From Ignelater luminosus (taxonomy: Eukaryota > Arthropoda > Insecta > Coleoptera > Elateridae): a stretch of 64,000 nucleotides of DNA. A program made the translations under genes and the position numbers. Under the pieces are notes generated by a model. It saw only the letters and a program-made list of their open reading frames with translations. It was not told the origin of the DNA and did not search any database. Below are positions 23,401 through 38,400 of this stretch, piece by piece. The stretch spans positions 34,654-98,653 of the forward strand of contig VTPC01007248.1 in NCBI GenBank assembly GCA_011009095.1, read 5' to 3'. Numbering within the stretch: position 1 is the stretch's first letter; each line of letters starts with the position of its first letter.

Positions 23401-26400
23401 TTGGCTAAGTTACATTACAAGGCGAGAATCACAAATTAAAATTAAATCAGAAACATGCTATAACTTTTGGAAGATTATAAGAAAATAATCAACTCACCAA
23501 TAACGTTTGACAAGTCATATCCAAAGTCAAAGGAATGCACCTTCTTTGTTTAAAATTTTATCATATCTATTTGGCATTTTACATGTTTAAGTGAATTCTG
23601 GCAGATGCATCACCATCTAGATCTTCTCATGGGGCCTTACAGCTCTTTGCATTTTTGTAAGCTGATGTGCTCTTGTAGCTACCGTGATCGAAAAGTCCCA
23701 GACCTGCACTATCAAGAGTTACAGCACCGCAAGTTCATAAAAGCTTCCAGGTTATTTTAGGCTTTTAGGAATCGTACTCAAGTTTGAGTGTTTGAGTAGT
23801 CTTGAAGTTTTTCAAATCTTTATGAGGTCTGGTCTCTGCGAGATTTTTAAAATCTTGTGAGTCTCAATATCTTCTTTATGCGTACTCCTGCCGAATTCTT
23901 GTTACCTTTTTTCTCCTCCATAATTATACCTCTGGTAGACTATCAAACAGTAGAAGTTGCATTTTGGTAGATCTCTTTTAATATGTGATCAAGGAGTTCA
24001 GACCTATTTTGCTAGCACCTACTTGTAGATTGTAGATTTTGCAGTTAGATTGATGATTTCGGATCACGTTTTCTTCAATTTTACATTTAGACAAATAAAT
24101 AAAAAAGCTATAGAGTACGACAAGAATCTTCACGCTTGTTTTATTGACCTGGAAAAGGCGCTTGATAGAGTACCGTGCCCCAAACTGTGGCAGGCTGTTA
24201 AAGAAAGAAATGTTGACCAAGGCCTTATAAGAAGGATCCAAGTATGTAACAAAAGTTGTATGAACTGTGTTAGAACCGGAAACTGTAGTTCAAATGAGTT
24301 CTATACCACAGTAGGAGTCCTACAAAAAGATATTATTAGCCCTCTTTCGTTTATAATTCTAATAGATGATATTCTAAGAAGCTGCAAACGCCTACGCAGA
24401 TACTTCATTGGAAACTGGAGATTAAGAGCAATGAATATAAATGTTTTGCTTTACGCTGACGATTTAGTTCTGTTGGCAGATGCAAGCAAAAATCTCCAGT
24501 TCAATCTTAATTATGTAATACGCTACCTAAACAGAACATGAAACTTAGTGCGTTCAAGTGCAAGACAATGGTTGTATCGAGGCGACAGGTCACTCATAGA
24601 ATCATAGCCTGCGGTGAGGTTTTAGAGTCAATGCAGCAAGTGATGGAAAAATAAACCACGAAATAAATTCCCGAACTGAAGCAGCAGGAAGAATGTTCTA
24701 TTCGGTTAACTCAAAGTTCCTGCGAAATTGTGAAGTATCGGAAAAAACGAAAATGTCTGTGTACAAGTCAACATTTTTAAGTCATGGGCACTTACAACTA
24801 AACACAACAACAGACTCCAGGCTCAAGAAATGGGGTTTTTAAGACGAGTTGCAGGCAGAACTAGAAGAGACAGGACACGCAGTTAAACTATTCAGGACTC
24901 TCTAAATAAGAATCATGTGATTGATTTAGTCCAAAGCTTCCAGCTAAGGTGGTTCGGCCATGTTGCCCGTATGGAGGACTCTCGATTTCCGAGACAGGCC
25001 ATGGAGGCCAAGATCGAGGGTAGGCGTCCACGAGGAAGACTCAGAGTGATCTGGAAGGACAATATCAACAGCTTGTTGCTGAAGGGTGGCAATAATTGGT
25101 CAAACGCTCAGATGACTGCCTGCGACCGAACCCAGTGGAAAGCATTCTGCCACCGGCCTACACCTGACGGTAGAAGTGTCACTGACTAAGCAAGTAGTTT
25201 CCTTCAATTGATTAATCTCATTTATTTTAGATTTTGATATTATATTAGGCGATGGAAGTTTATATTTATACAAATGATATCTAGTAGCGATTACTGCATT
25301 TGAGTTTCATGTAATGTGCAGAGTTTCGACTTCAAGTAGGTCAAAACTTGGTTGCTAGTAGTGCAGCCCCATTAATTTTGAGACTATTTCGTATAGCTTC
25401 AAACTGTTTCAGTGGTTGCTTCATACTTTTCATAGGCGCTTCAAGTCGTAATGAGACCATTTTAAAGACCTCTCTATCCATTTTTCATGAATGGTCTTAT
25501 TGCAAATTTGTTAACTGTTTTGAAAGTAGTTTAAGATTATCCAGAGCACTATTCAAGTGGACTGAATTAAAAAACTAAATAGTTATTCCCTTTTTGTTAT
25601 CTCCCACTCAGGTTGTTTTATCAATTCTTCCATCTTGCTTCCAAGGGTTACTCAGTTAACAATTAAGTACAGATATATGGAAGTTCAACGTAAATGTGTC
25701 TGGTTCAGGTTAACAACAGTCCGTAACGACTGTCTAGTTTCTTGCTCAGACTTGTACAACTAAATTTCCAAAGCTTGAGAAATAGTCTTTGTTTTCATGA
25801 TAAACATGCATTATAAGCTTTTGCCCATCAAGAAAGACAAGTAAATGAATAAAGAACTTGTTTGTGTTTGATTTGGATAAACTTCTTCTACAGTCAATGA
25901 CCAATAATCTTCAAAAACTCCCAAAATTTATCTAAGATATTTTTGATCTTTAGTTATCTTCAAAAAATGGCAAAAGGCTCTCTTTCTCCCTCTTTCTAGA
26001 AAACATAGTAGTTTAGAAATCTAGAGCTTTAGTATGTAACATTTGGATTGCCACTGATCACAAGAGAGACTTCCTGAAGTTTCACAGAGTCACCTCTACG
26101 TCAAAAAGTCTATTCAAACAAATTAAGAAAGTGGGAAAACAACTGTTCCGATCATACGTATTGAATCTAAAAGATAGTGATGCCTTGTTTTTACAGAATG
26201 GTAGATGGGCAGTGAAAGAACCTACGCCAGCAATACCAACATTTGGAATGATGCGATTTTTCTTTTAAATATTTCCAAACTATTTAACGCTAGAAGCTTC
26301 TGAATTAAGAAAACATTTTTTAGAAATTTCCATGTCAACTTTTATGGTGGTGTAGGTGTGAAAAGACCTTTTCTTGTTGCTGTCTCTAATACTAGAACAG

Positions 26401-29400
26401 TTATCAGTTTATAAATGATATGTAAAACCCCAAAGCAAATCTCTTTTTCATTTATGTATTTATATATTGCATACTATCAGCGTTTTGATGGAATCTAAGC
26501 TGATAACTCACAGACTGGTATTGAAAAGCAGATCCTGCTAGCTCAGAGAGAAGTCTAACTTCATTGGAAGTTCTCATGACTTCATGAGACTGGTCAATAG
26601 AATAAATATTGTTAGACCATAGATCTATTTGAAGTTAAATTGCCATATATATATAGTTATAAACTTATAATCAATTTTGTTAATAGTGTAGAAGTTGTAA
26701 GTTTGGAGAACTTGACTGTTTGACAAATCTAATCAACTAATCTTTTTTCTTGTTTTTGCCTTCGTATTACTGAGATAATGCCTACCTAGAAAATAAGAGA
26801 TTTTTCAAATTTGGCCCGTCGTGTCATTTCCAGAATGTAATAATGATGATATTATCTAAACCTTTGTTGAACATTCTTGTTGATTATCTCTGTCTAGTTC
26901 ACTAAGCTAAAAAATTATTTATTATTTTCTCAACTAAAGGTATTTTGGTATTTTCACAAGTTTCGTTCATTAAAGTTATTGTGTAGTTTCCATGCAAAGA
27001 CGAATAATATGTAAATCAAACAAGATGTTTAACAATTTTACGACTCTCTCTGTATCCATAAAATTTTTAAAACGAACCCAATTGATCCAAAAATAAAAAA
27101 GTAAAAGTACTTCAAACACAGTTTCGTATCTGAAAGCGCCGGTTACAATAGAATGTATTTTTGTCATTAGATATTATGTAGGTTCTTGGCCTATTGATTA
27201 TTTCTATAAGGTCGATAGGCCAAGAACCTAATTCATTATAAAAAGTCAGTCGCGACTATTTCTGAACAAAAATAAATATCTAAACCATCTGCAATGCGCA
27301 CACAGCATTAAATAATATTTTTCTGTAAATAAAAAAACCTTTTTTATTGGAAGACATGCACACATGCAATAATATGAATTAGCTAGATAAACGTACACAT
27401 AACTTTCAACAATGACAGCGCGGTGAATGCAATATTAAATGACTGTGAATATAAAAAGTGTGAAAAAGAAATGAATAATAAAAAGCAAGAAAATTTCGTT
27501 AATTCAGTGTACTATACAAGAGGATTCAGGATTTAGAAAATATTTAAATTGTCTAAACTTATTTTATAAAAAGAGCTTTTTGGGTGGTATTTAATTTCAT
27601 AAACTTTTACAGTAAAGAATGTAAAAGTTTAAAATGGAGCCCTAAAAGCTTAGATGAAATAAGCAATCTGCAATAAAATATTAAAGGGGGCAATACTACC
27701 TTTGAAGTGCAAAAGCAACATTCGAATTCGTTAGGAATTTCGTCAAATCTCTCGACCTTCTTGTTGGCATCAGATTTTTTGATGTTAGCCTACAAGACAG
27801 ATCTAATAGTAGAACAGAAGTCAAAGGAATGTGGGTTTTGATTATTATTAGTATCATTATTAACGATCTCAGTTTAATTTCTTGCATTTTTTATTTAAAT
27901 TTCATTTACATAAATTTGTTTTAGTTAACCGGTAATTTCTTTAAATATAGAGCAAGTATCACACCATAAAATTGATTTTTGAAACGGAATTCTTTGCTTT
28001 TTATATGCAACCATAAAATTACTTAAAATACTTCTTATTTCAATTACCACGAAACACGCTAAATGTACTTGAACGTTATCTTTATTTTTATCATTAAGGT
28101 TTATTTTGCTTTTAGAGTTTTAGTTTCTCTAAAATGTAGAAAAAATGAAAGCGGTTTTACTTTAGCACATAAAAGTAAATTGAAGTTCTTGGTACCAAAA
28201 TGAACTGATTCATATTTTAATTTATTGTTGTTCATGAAATTCAATGGTTTGACCTAGTTCGTGATTTTTCTTTTAAATTAGAATCGACAATAAAAAAAGT
28301 AATACAGAGAAAATCTTTAATCTGAAGAAATAGGCAACACATATTGCTTACATGTCTTGATAACTATAATAAATAAAAATGATCAAGCCTCATAATCAGT
28401 GTCTCAGTTTATTTACTTCTTTTCACCACAAAAGGTAAACTTGAACAATAACTAAAACGTAACTACACATTGATAAGCTGTTATACAATGCATGAAAAAC
28501 TTACCGCCTTGCTCTTATTATTTTAATTTGAAGGTTTTACGCGGGTAAAAACCACCGTGAAAGAAATAACCTAAGGTCTTCGAGATCCTTTACCTTAGAT
28601 GTTGTAGCCTGTACAGACTGATGAGCATGCATACATTTCTCTTTTTCTTCTTGTCATTTTATAATTCAGAGATGTAATTATTTTTCAAATTGACTTGCTG
28701 ATGTATATAACTGAACTGAAACAATTCAAAGGATCTCATTGCTATTATATTGTTATCTTGTTTTAGAAACGTTTGTTAGATATCTTGAGTGTGCTTAATA
28801 GTGGTACGCAGAATTATCCTGACAGGATATTTTTAGAAAAACGTTTAGAATTAAAAAACAGATAGAATGGAATAACTCAGAAAGTGCCTAAACGTTTGCA
28901 TAATATGCAAAAAGTACTTGCGATAATCTGCAATAATTATACAATGGGATTCTACCTTACAAAAAAAGATTGTGTTGTGACCAATTAACCTTCAACGAAC
29001 GGGCCTCGTAAGATTACGTAACAGTCGAACCGGGGTGCAATCGAACCCCATGACAGAATATTAGCAATTTGTTGCTCGTACTTGAGATATCAACTGTCTA
29101 GAAATTAAAGACAAAAGGACTGAGAAATAGCAAAAAAGCATCTTCCATACTTAAAATGCTTGAGCTATAAGCTGTAAGTTCGAGTTTCGTTTTCCGAATG
29201 TTGGTTTTTGGTAATTTAGTTTGTACGTCTATTGGTATTTTGGACCATTAGGTCCCGTCTTTTGCCAAATATTGTAAAAACCCGTCAGCGTGACTGCTGG
29301 ATTCTGCAATGTCTTCAACCTCGGCACGCGTCTCCTAATTAGCGACATAGCACCATCCTCTTCATCTACTTCAGACACAACATCGACTTCTTCTATATCA

Positions 29401-32400
29401 CTTGTATCCACTTCTTCATTTCCAAAATCAGGAGCATTGTTCTCAAGTAAATATAGCAGTTCCCCATCTGTAAGTGGCTTACTATTATCAAAACGTGTCA
29501 CGGCATTCAGGACACGTTTTGTATACCAGAAAAGACGAACTGGGGTCTAGGCTTGTTTTAAAAAAACAAACATTTACGTAAAATAATATATTAAACAGAT
29601 GGAGAATATCACAAAGAAAAGATAGGTGACCGCACAATGTAAAAAATTTAAAATCAAAAAAGTTATTTCCGAAAATCGTGCCCTGGGGTCCAAATAGACC
29701 CCGGTCAGTCCGTTGAAGGTTGAGTCAGAGATTACTCAATACATATAAAAAAAATTGAAAACGAATTTTACTGCTTACCATTAGTATAGTACAGTGGCTA
29801 AGTTTTCAATACTGTAACCATTGTGCATTCCCGAAATTATGTTTTAGGTAGGACCCAAAGATTACGACCGCCATAATAATCTTAATTCTCAGTGACATCA
29901 AGATTGCCACCACTATTGTCTAAATATAAATGTTGAGTTCATATTCTTCATTTTCATTTTCACATCTTGCAAAGCATTGTACCCTTCATATGATTTTCTT
30001 CATTTGCAACGATTGCATTTCTCCGTATACAACGGATGTGTTGCCAAAAGTAATCCACGTTGGTTCTAAGCTTCCCTTTTCATTTTTATGCTAACTTGAC
30101 ACGTTGAAATAAAGCTGTTTTTGTTGGTCTCGGTCTGTCGAAGAATAAGATATTCTTTCCTGCACTCAGTAACTGTGTTGTCATGAAATGATGACTTATA
30201 TATCAAAAATGGCAAATTTCTCTATTTTTTTTTCAACTTCTGTAGTCTGCTAAGACAAAATTTGGAATGGGCGATTCTTAAGCTGATTTCTTACAGTGAC
30301 CAGCAATTGATATGTTTTAAAATCCATGTTTTGACGAACATCACGCTGTATGTACATGAAAGAGAAAATTTTAGTGCGTAACTATTTGTTACAAAGTATA
30401 TTCAACACAAAAGTAACATGTTATTCAGAATGTCCTCCATTGTTTGTGATAAATTTCTTCAAGCGAACTTAAAAGTCATCCATGGTGGCATGTGTTACAT
30501 TCAAAAATATTCTCACCGCCGCTCGGGTGATGGAGTTCTTAAGCTCATCCAAGTTCTTGCATGTTTTTGAGCATTCTCTACGCTTCAGTTCTGATCTTAA
30601 TTTGTAGTTTCGGGGAATGAAGTCAGGGCTAGAAGCAGATCATTCTTCGTATACAATAAAGCTTGGGATATTTGCAGACAGCCATTTTTGAGTTTTTTTG
30701 GCCTTATGGGATAGAGCTGAGCCTTGTTAAAAAACCCAACGTCCACTTCTGAAAAAGGTTAAGAGGTTTAACTTGCTGGATTTAGTAATTGGCATTCATT
30801 TTCATCTTTATACTGCAAAAGTGAATTTTCGTAAGAAACGTCCCACCAGACCATGATCACCTTGGATGGGTTTTGGGTTCTCATGATGTTTCTTGAATTT
30901 TCTGAGACGTCTTTGCACGATTTAGTATCATTTTCGCAGTTAAATGCCTTTTTTACGATGAACTCTTTTTCACTAGTAAAGAGAATTTTCTGAGACTTGC
31001 AACGCGTGAACAACTGCTTGCATTTTCTAAATCTAGCTTCTCATAGCCGTTCGTTCGGGAAATGGACATATCTGTGGTTGTAAACATTGAGTTTGAGGTC
31101 TTCACCAAGTATACGGAAAATAGATCTAAAGGATATGTTTGTTTGTAAAGACATCGACTTAATCGTACGGCAGGGGTTGCGTCTGAACGTATATTCTGAT
31201 GTTTTAACAAACTGGGTATTTTGGTTGCACTTCTCTCAGACTCCTCTAAGGCTTTCGCTGCACAGTGTAGGGTTCTTTGAGCTCATTTTGGAAACTGGAG
31301 ACTTGTTTACAAATCAGTAACAGTAAACTTGTTCGAGAAACCCATCAAAATTAGTTTTTGCCGTTTGAAAACGGTCTCAAAGCATCTAGTGAGACTAGGT
31401 AAAAACATGAAAACGGAATACCCAAAAGTAGCTTCTTGAACCGGAAATATATTCATAATTTTTTCTGGTACCAATGCGATACATAAGAAATCTGCTTGCA
31501 AGTGATTGAATGTTACCACGTGTCCTGTTCCTTTTGACTGCCTGGATGATCTTCATAGGTATACAGTAATGTATTGCACGTAATCTTCCCTGCAAGTTTT
31601 CTTTTGTTCCGTATCACTGCACAAAAAGTCATTTTAGTTTGTGGATACTGGCAGTATTTCTAAGCATTTTGTCAGGTTTGTAGTCATCCCATTGATGAAG
31701 AACTATGTTGACAAATTTTTCTGCATATTCATTAAATGTTTTGAAACCTCCAGGAGGTAACATGTAGAGTACGGTTAAATTCTCCACTATGGTACATGAT
31801 GCTAAAGGTTTATCCCTAGGCTAGTCACTTAGATTGCTGAAACATTAAAGAAGATCTTATTCTTTCGTTTTTCTAAGACGTTCGCAAAAGCTCGTTCAGG
31901 TCAAAACTTTGCTGTTGACTCACGGTGTATTATCTTGAGAAGACGCTGATATTAAATACTTCATACGCTTCTCAATGCCAATTGGGATTTATCGTTTATA
32001 AGAGTCCTTGTCTTTTACAATCTCACTTGATTTCGTTTGAGTGATGTATCACTTGTCTTATTTGTCTTTAAAATTTGTTACGGACAAATTGGATGTGGTT
32101 TGCAGTTATAATCCCGGAACATCCCCCCAAAAGTCTCAGAAAACAGTGATTGTTTTTTTTTTCAAAAACTCGAGATGTACTAGGGTTTCGGCATGCAGGC
32201 ATCTGCCATCTCTGTTTGAAAAACAATGGGCCGGATTCTACTTTCTTTATTAAATTTAAATATTCTTCAATTACCATGGCAACCGATTGCGTCCTTTTTC
32301 TTCTTCTTAAAATCAGATAAAGCTATACTTGTTTAGATTTTTAAAGAAGCTTTATTAGTTAGTAAAAGAAGAGTAAAAACCAGGCCAATGGCTTTATCGA

Positions 32401-35400
32401 ATTGATTACGTAAATCTTCAATAGAGTTTATCAAAGTCTTGACTGACGCTGTACGTCCTAGAAAGCCCGGAAAAAATGGTTTTCAAGGAAAGTGGTATGT
32501 AACGGTTTACACAGCAGTTTAATCCTCAGAGTATTTTAATTTCTTTGTAGTACTCTAATATGCAAACTGTAAGACTCTATCACAACTCTTTCTGCACTAT
32601 TCGTCAAACAAAAGAGAATTATTATTACTGCTGTCTTTTCGATCTTTACTTGCTAATGTAATAACTAATAAGCGTAAGTTGTTTACTCAGGGTAAACAAG
32701 GCACACCAAGTACATTTGCATATAAAACAGCGCTCTTGCAGAAGATATTGTTAGTTTTCAGTCAAAGTTTCAACCCATCCACTTTCATCTAAAAAACTTT
32801 CGAGGACACTCATGATGACCTTTTGTACGCGCTTTGCTATTGCATGCAGACAAGTTACATTTAATAATACTAACTAGTATTTGTGCTTCATTTAGATGAT
32901 TGACAGATTGCCAAAAGTATGAGCAAAATCAAGAAGACCCAACTTTACAACTCTTCTGTTTACTAGGAACTGAACAGAATGCACCTCTGCTACATCAGCT
33001 CAGCAAGACAGCTGACTAGACCCTTTGAAAACAATAGTTCTTGCTTCCTTAAGTTTTTCAAATTTACTTTCTAAAATATCATTTCATTATTTTTTAAATT
33101 TCTAGAAATATACAGTGCTATTAGATTAGATGGTACTTTACAAAATGATCGCCGAAGTCTTTGAACACTATCCCTATATTTATTTTCTCAGCTACTAACG
33201 TACATTTCAAAATGTTTTACCTTTCTTCCAAAATGCGCAATTTTTTCCCACTGTAACTAGTAACAAAAATTGTATAATAGTGGCTGATCCACCATCCAGT
33301 TAATGAGGTGCCGATTAAACAAAACAACGGTCTTAGTCTCTCTTAGACAAAAACATGATAATTTCATGATGTAACAACTTTCAATATTATGCTGTTCGCA
33401 TAAGTTCAAACAAGAGTACTCAATGCCACTTGATTTGGAATGCTCTTATTGGCAACTTCCTCAATATTGTAAAAGATAAGGATCAAGAGATGTTGACCAG
33501 GAATTCTCAAATATTTTGTGAGACTGGGTAGTCAGTATTGAAACAAAAAGAAAAGTCGGTTTAATGGTTGTTTATTGCTATTAGTCATCAGGTTCAATAT
33601 GTATATCCATAAAGGGTTGAACAAGATTATAAACAGACTAGGAAAAGGTAAAAAAGTAAAAGTACAAGGATTTCTTTGTTTTGGGAAAAACTTTTTAGTG
33701 CTAGTAAAGAATGAGGACGAGTTGGTGGAAATTTTGAGGAAGTGAGAGAGACTATAAAAGAGAAACCAATGTCTAATGAATAAGCACCACACTGTCGCTG
33801 GAGAAAGCAGGTCTAAAAGTCAGAATAATGGATTATAAGCCTTATTCTTTTTCTTGGTTTATCATATTAGACAGTGAAAAGTGGGTTCTAGACCAAGTAA
33901 GAAAAAAGATTGTCAACCAATTTCTTTGGACCAAAACAGACAATCGATAAAGGTACTCTAGAGCAGATTTGAATAAAAGATGGAAGCTAAAAGCCAGAGT
34001 TTCGCAGAAAACTAGAAATTCCTTAACAGTATAAAATATGTAGTATGCAACAGATGCAATAAAGTGGTAAACTATAACCCTAATAAGTAGCACACCGAAT
34101 CTTCTGAGAAATTATTAATATTTAAAGTGCCCTATACTGTGAACTACTTCCTAAAGCAGTATTTTGCGTTTTTAATAATGTCAACTTAAGAAGACCATAC
34201 ATTTTTAGGATTTTAAATCATTTCTTTTGACTTTGACCAATCATACATGCTATCATTCTTCTACTCGAATGACTCTAGCTCAAGGCTAAACTGATCATTT
34301 CAAAATGTAAAGCTTTTCGTTTTATGAAGCATAGGATTAGAGAAAAGTCAAAATTAGAATTTAATATTTTGGGTTTTGCCGATCTCGTAAACTTCTAGAC
34401 CGATTTTTGTGATTCATGGATTTTTCTTCCCGATAGACAAACAACAGTATAGTTTGAAAACATGTCGCTTTAAAGGTCAGAATTGAAAACTTTTAAATCC
34501 GCTGCCTTTAAAGTTCCTTAACACTGGAGAAAATTAAGTTTAAACGTTAGTTGAAAGACTTATTGCCAGAAAAATCTTATACTATGTATAATAGAGCCAC
34601 TAACTAAATCTAGATATCAAGTTTATATGAAAATGAAGATTTGACTACTTGTATCATGCGATAGAAATTCATCCTGAAAAACTGAGATGGTAGCCAAAAA
34701 CGGTACTTGGAAGCAAACAAGACTGTACTTAATCAAGAAATTATAGCAAAACCTTCTTAAGAGTCACACACGTCTCGTATATTTTGTTTTGTTGGTTTTT
34801 TAAATCTAATTCAACCGAACCATAACACGTCAGATTGAAAAGGTACTCTTCTCATTGTTGTGAAGGTGATTTTCATTTGTTTTCGTATGGAATCAACAAG
34901 AAAAAGTCAGTACCTTTCTTTATTACCGTTATGTTCAAGACATTACCTTCGTAAAACGCCACATTTAGGAACAATTGTACACTTTTTTCTTCTGTATCTA
35001 AAGAAAGAAATAAAGCTTTCTAGCATTTGTTTGTCTGTCTTTAATTATACCCTGGTGCACTATAGCCATACATAATAAATCAACTTTGAAACTTTCGTCG
35101 TGTGACGTCAACTTTTATTGAAGATAATATACATTGACTGAGTTTTTTTGTTATTTAAAATCTTGGAATTATATGATCTAGTATTGATAGAAACATTTGC
35201 ACATCAAAAAGATATTTATTTTGAAAAAAATACGATTTTTCCTAATTCAATTTTCTCTGAAGAGAAATATTCCATAAATTCCAAATTTACTACTCATCGA
35301 ATAATCTTTTGATATTTAAGTATTCATAAATCCTCTGTAATGTGTGTTGCCTATACTTCAAATAAAAGACTTAACGGTTAAAGTATTGTTATTGCGTGAT

Positions 35401-38400
35401 ATAATACTGTACATTCAGTTAAATGAAAGAAAATTTGTGTGCTTAGTGAAATTAAGAAAAGAAAGAGGAAAAAACTTGAAGTAAATGGTATTTGAACAGG
35501 TGTTTCTGATATATTCATTATTGACAACATGAAATTTCACCAAATGTTTTATTTTAGTTTTGAATTGATTGAATATTTATGGTGCAATTTTACAGAGTGA
35601 CAGAATTAATTGTATTAATGTGATTTACAAATTGACAGAAAGAGACAGAATAGTGTGGATAGATAATTAACTCCACAGACATGTATTGCATTACAACGTT
35701 TACTAAAGTGATTAAAGGACAGAGCATTCGACAACAATCATCCAATTTAATATGCAACATGATCGATCCACAAACAAATATATATAGATATGTATTAGTA
35801 AACTGAAATCGATAGCTACCCATATTTATGCAAAAACAAAATATTTACAAGTGCTACCATTATTATGTATAAACACACAGTATAATCATTTTGCAATCTT
35901 GCCAAAAGATCACCTTTCTCAAGTTATTACTTATAAGCAGTATGACCCAGAAGATGACCTCTTAATTTTTAATTTTGCTTTTACACTTATTTATGGAGAT
36001 GATCTTTTGAGTATTTTTAATATTATCTCTACATAATGAAATACACAAACCCAAAAAGTTCAATAATATTTGGGCAAATGTTTCATCTATGATCAAAACT
36101 AAATTAGAATAATTAAAATCGACTTACCCCTGGAGATATATAACCCCTAGGAGTATTAGGCAAAAGTTGTGTTTCATCTTGAGCAAGAGGTGCGCCTCCA
36201 ACAAGCATATGTTGTTCGGGAGGTTCCAGTTCTAATAATCGTCGTTGCGGCGGTGGCGAGGGAATCGGTGGACCCTCTCCCGTTGGAAGACTAGGAATTT
36301 GGGAAGAATTGGTACGTCTGGGTCGATTAGGTAAATGATCGTAGTTGCGATAATAAGTACTGTCCGTTTGAGGCGGATTACGACTGCTTGCAGATTCCCC
36401 TTCCGCGCTGTTAGCATCCACACGGGATAAGTTGTGGCCTGGCGAGGACACTGGTGTCAGCAACTCGGCCACAAATTTTACCGGGTTGTGTCAGGAATAA
36501 GTCCGACACGACCCGTATATGCACTTATGTATTTGGTGATTACAATTAACATTATGTGTGTGTGTATTATTGAACGAAAGGACAAAACTAATTCCGCCAT
36601 GGGCAAAACATATTTTAAGGGCGGCAAGAAGCAAATGGAATAAAACAATGTATTAAGTGTTTGAATAACACTAATTTTTTGCACAGTGCAGTCTACAAAA
36701 AAAGGCGACAAAAAGTCGATAGTAAGCGTGTGACATGCGTTCCCGACACCGCAGTGTTTTAGGAGTTTCTGCCTTCATTTCCACCAATCAGAGCACACTT
36801 GTCACCTGGGGAAGAAGATAACCTTCTTTAGACTCGACTCGGTGGAGAGAAAGGCACTCAAGCAAAATTAACAAAAATAGCGAAAATAAGACGCATGAAA
36901 TCTATTGTGGATATCGCGTCGTAATTGTGGAAAAAGCAGTCATAAAAAGATATTTTGACTATAACCATAATCGATGCATATCAAAGTGCAAAGTTTAGTC
37001 CTAGCTTTAGCAAAGCTAAAGTTATTGTTATGACAACAAAAATAATCTTTAAGAATTACTTCACTCACCATAATATAGAAAAGTAAGCTTTATTTCAAAC
37101 CCTACGATTATTCCAAATAGTTCAAAACAGAGCAAGCCTTTGTAAATTCCTTGTTTTGACAGTCACAGTAAGATACCCTACAGTGGTTGTTACATAGAAA
37201 TTATAATTCCTTTTAGATGGTTATAGCCTAATTAAATCTTTTTAAAGAATAATTTCAGATACTTATCAAATGTATACACACATTCCCAAATAAGACTTTC
37301 TCGGCATTCCTGTACGTGCCCATATGCCTTACAAAAAGTGCAACATGCACTTTTCTCTATCTATTACTTCATAGCAGATTCAAATAATGATATCTCTTGT
37401 TACTAGATTCGTAAAATATTTAATAAGATCTAAATCTCTTCTGCCTTTCGTGAGGCACGCGGTATATCTGAATTTATTCTCACAAGAGTTTCAAATTTAA
37501 TTTTATTACTGTATATGAATGATAGCAACGTGCAACAAAATGGATTGCGCCGAACACATCATGCAAAACTAATAAATACTCACCTGTATCAACGATGACA
37601 TCGATAAGGTCCATACTCTTAGCGAAAGCGTCTCTGAGATTGATATGATGAAAGGAGACAATACTTCCTTCACGTCTAGCGCGTTCCAGTGCTTCACGTC
37701 GCTTAAGCGCTTTCTCCCTTCTCATTTGGTTTTTGTAGAACTCGGCAAAATTATTAACAATGATAGGGATGGGCAACGCGATCACCAAGACCCCGCATAT
37801 ACAACATACGCTTCCTATCACTTTTCCTAAGGCAGTAGTGGGGTAGATGTCTCCATAACCAACGGTGGTCATAGTGATTCCTGCCCACCAGAACGTTTCA
37901 GGTATGCTTATAAATTTAGTGCCAGGCTCTTCCTTTTCAGCGAAGTAAGCCAGGCTCGAAAAGATCAGCACCCCCATAGCTAGGAAGAGCATAAGCAAAC
38001 CTAATTCCTTGTAGGAATTGCGTAAGGTGAACCCGAGAGATTGGAGACCGGTAGAGTGGCGCGCTAATTTTAGAATTCTTAAAATTCGCATTATCCGAAA
38101 CACCTGCACTACTCGGCGCACATCTTGAAACTGATCATTAGCATTCTTATTAGTCTCCAGCAAAAATAGGGACACGAAATAAGGCAATATGGCTAACAAG
38201 TCAATAATGTTGAGGCCACCCTTGAAAAACTTCCACTTGTTGGGCGAAGCACTGAACCGGAGGATGTACTCGAGAGAAAACCACGTTATGCAGACAACCT
38301 CAACCATTGCCAGTTGTGGGTTGTCTTGCGAGGTTCCTCTCTCATCATAGACCTGCATGCTAGGAATGGTGTTGAGGGTAAGAGCGACTGTAGATACCAC

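Larger units (their letters stand above)
20209..24049 (-). other. Shab intron 4, distal part
   Basis: Part of the 7.5-kb intron between exons 4 and 5. Besides the two copies of repeat A (listed separately) I see no coding sequence. CCCTGTATAA at about 21118 and ATACAGAGTGTCTATA at about 21463 look like ends of short transposon remnants. Confidence 0.45.

Noticed and set aside
33532..34093. Two neighbouring - strand frames of 83-86 codons
   Set aside because: Hydrophobic low-complexity translations expected from AT-rich intron DNA; no family resemblance.
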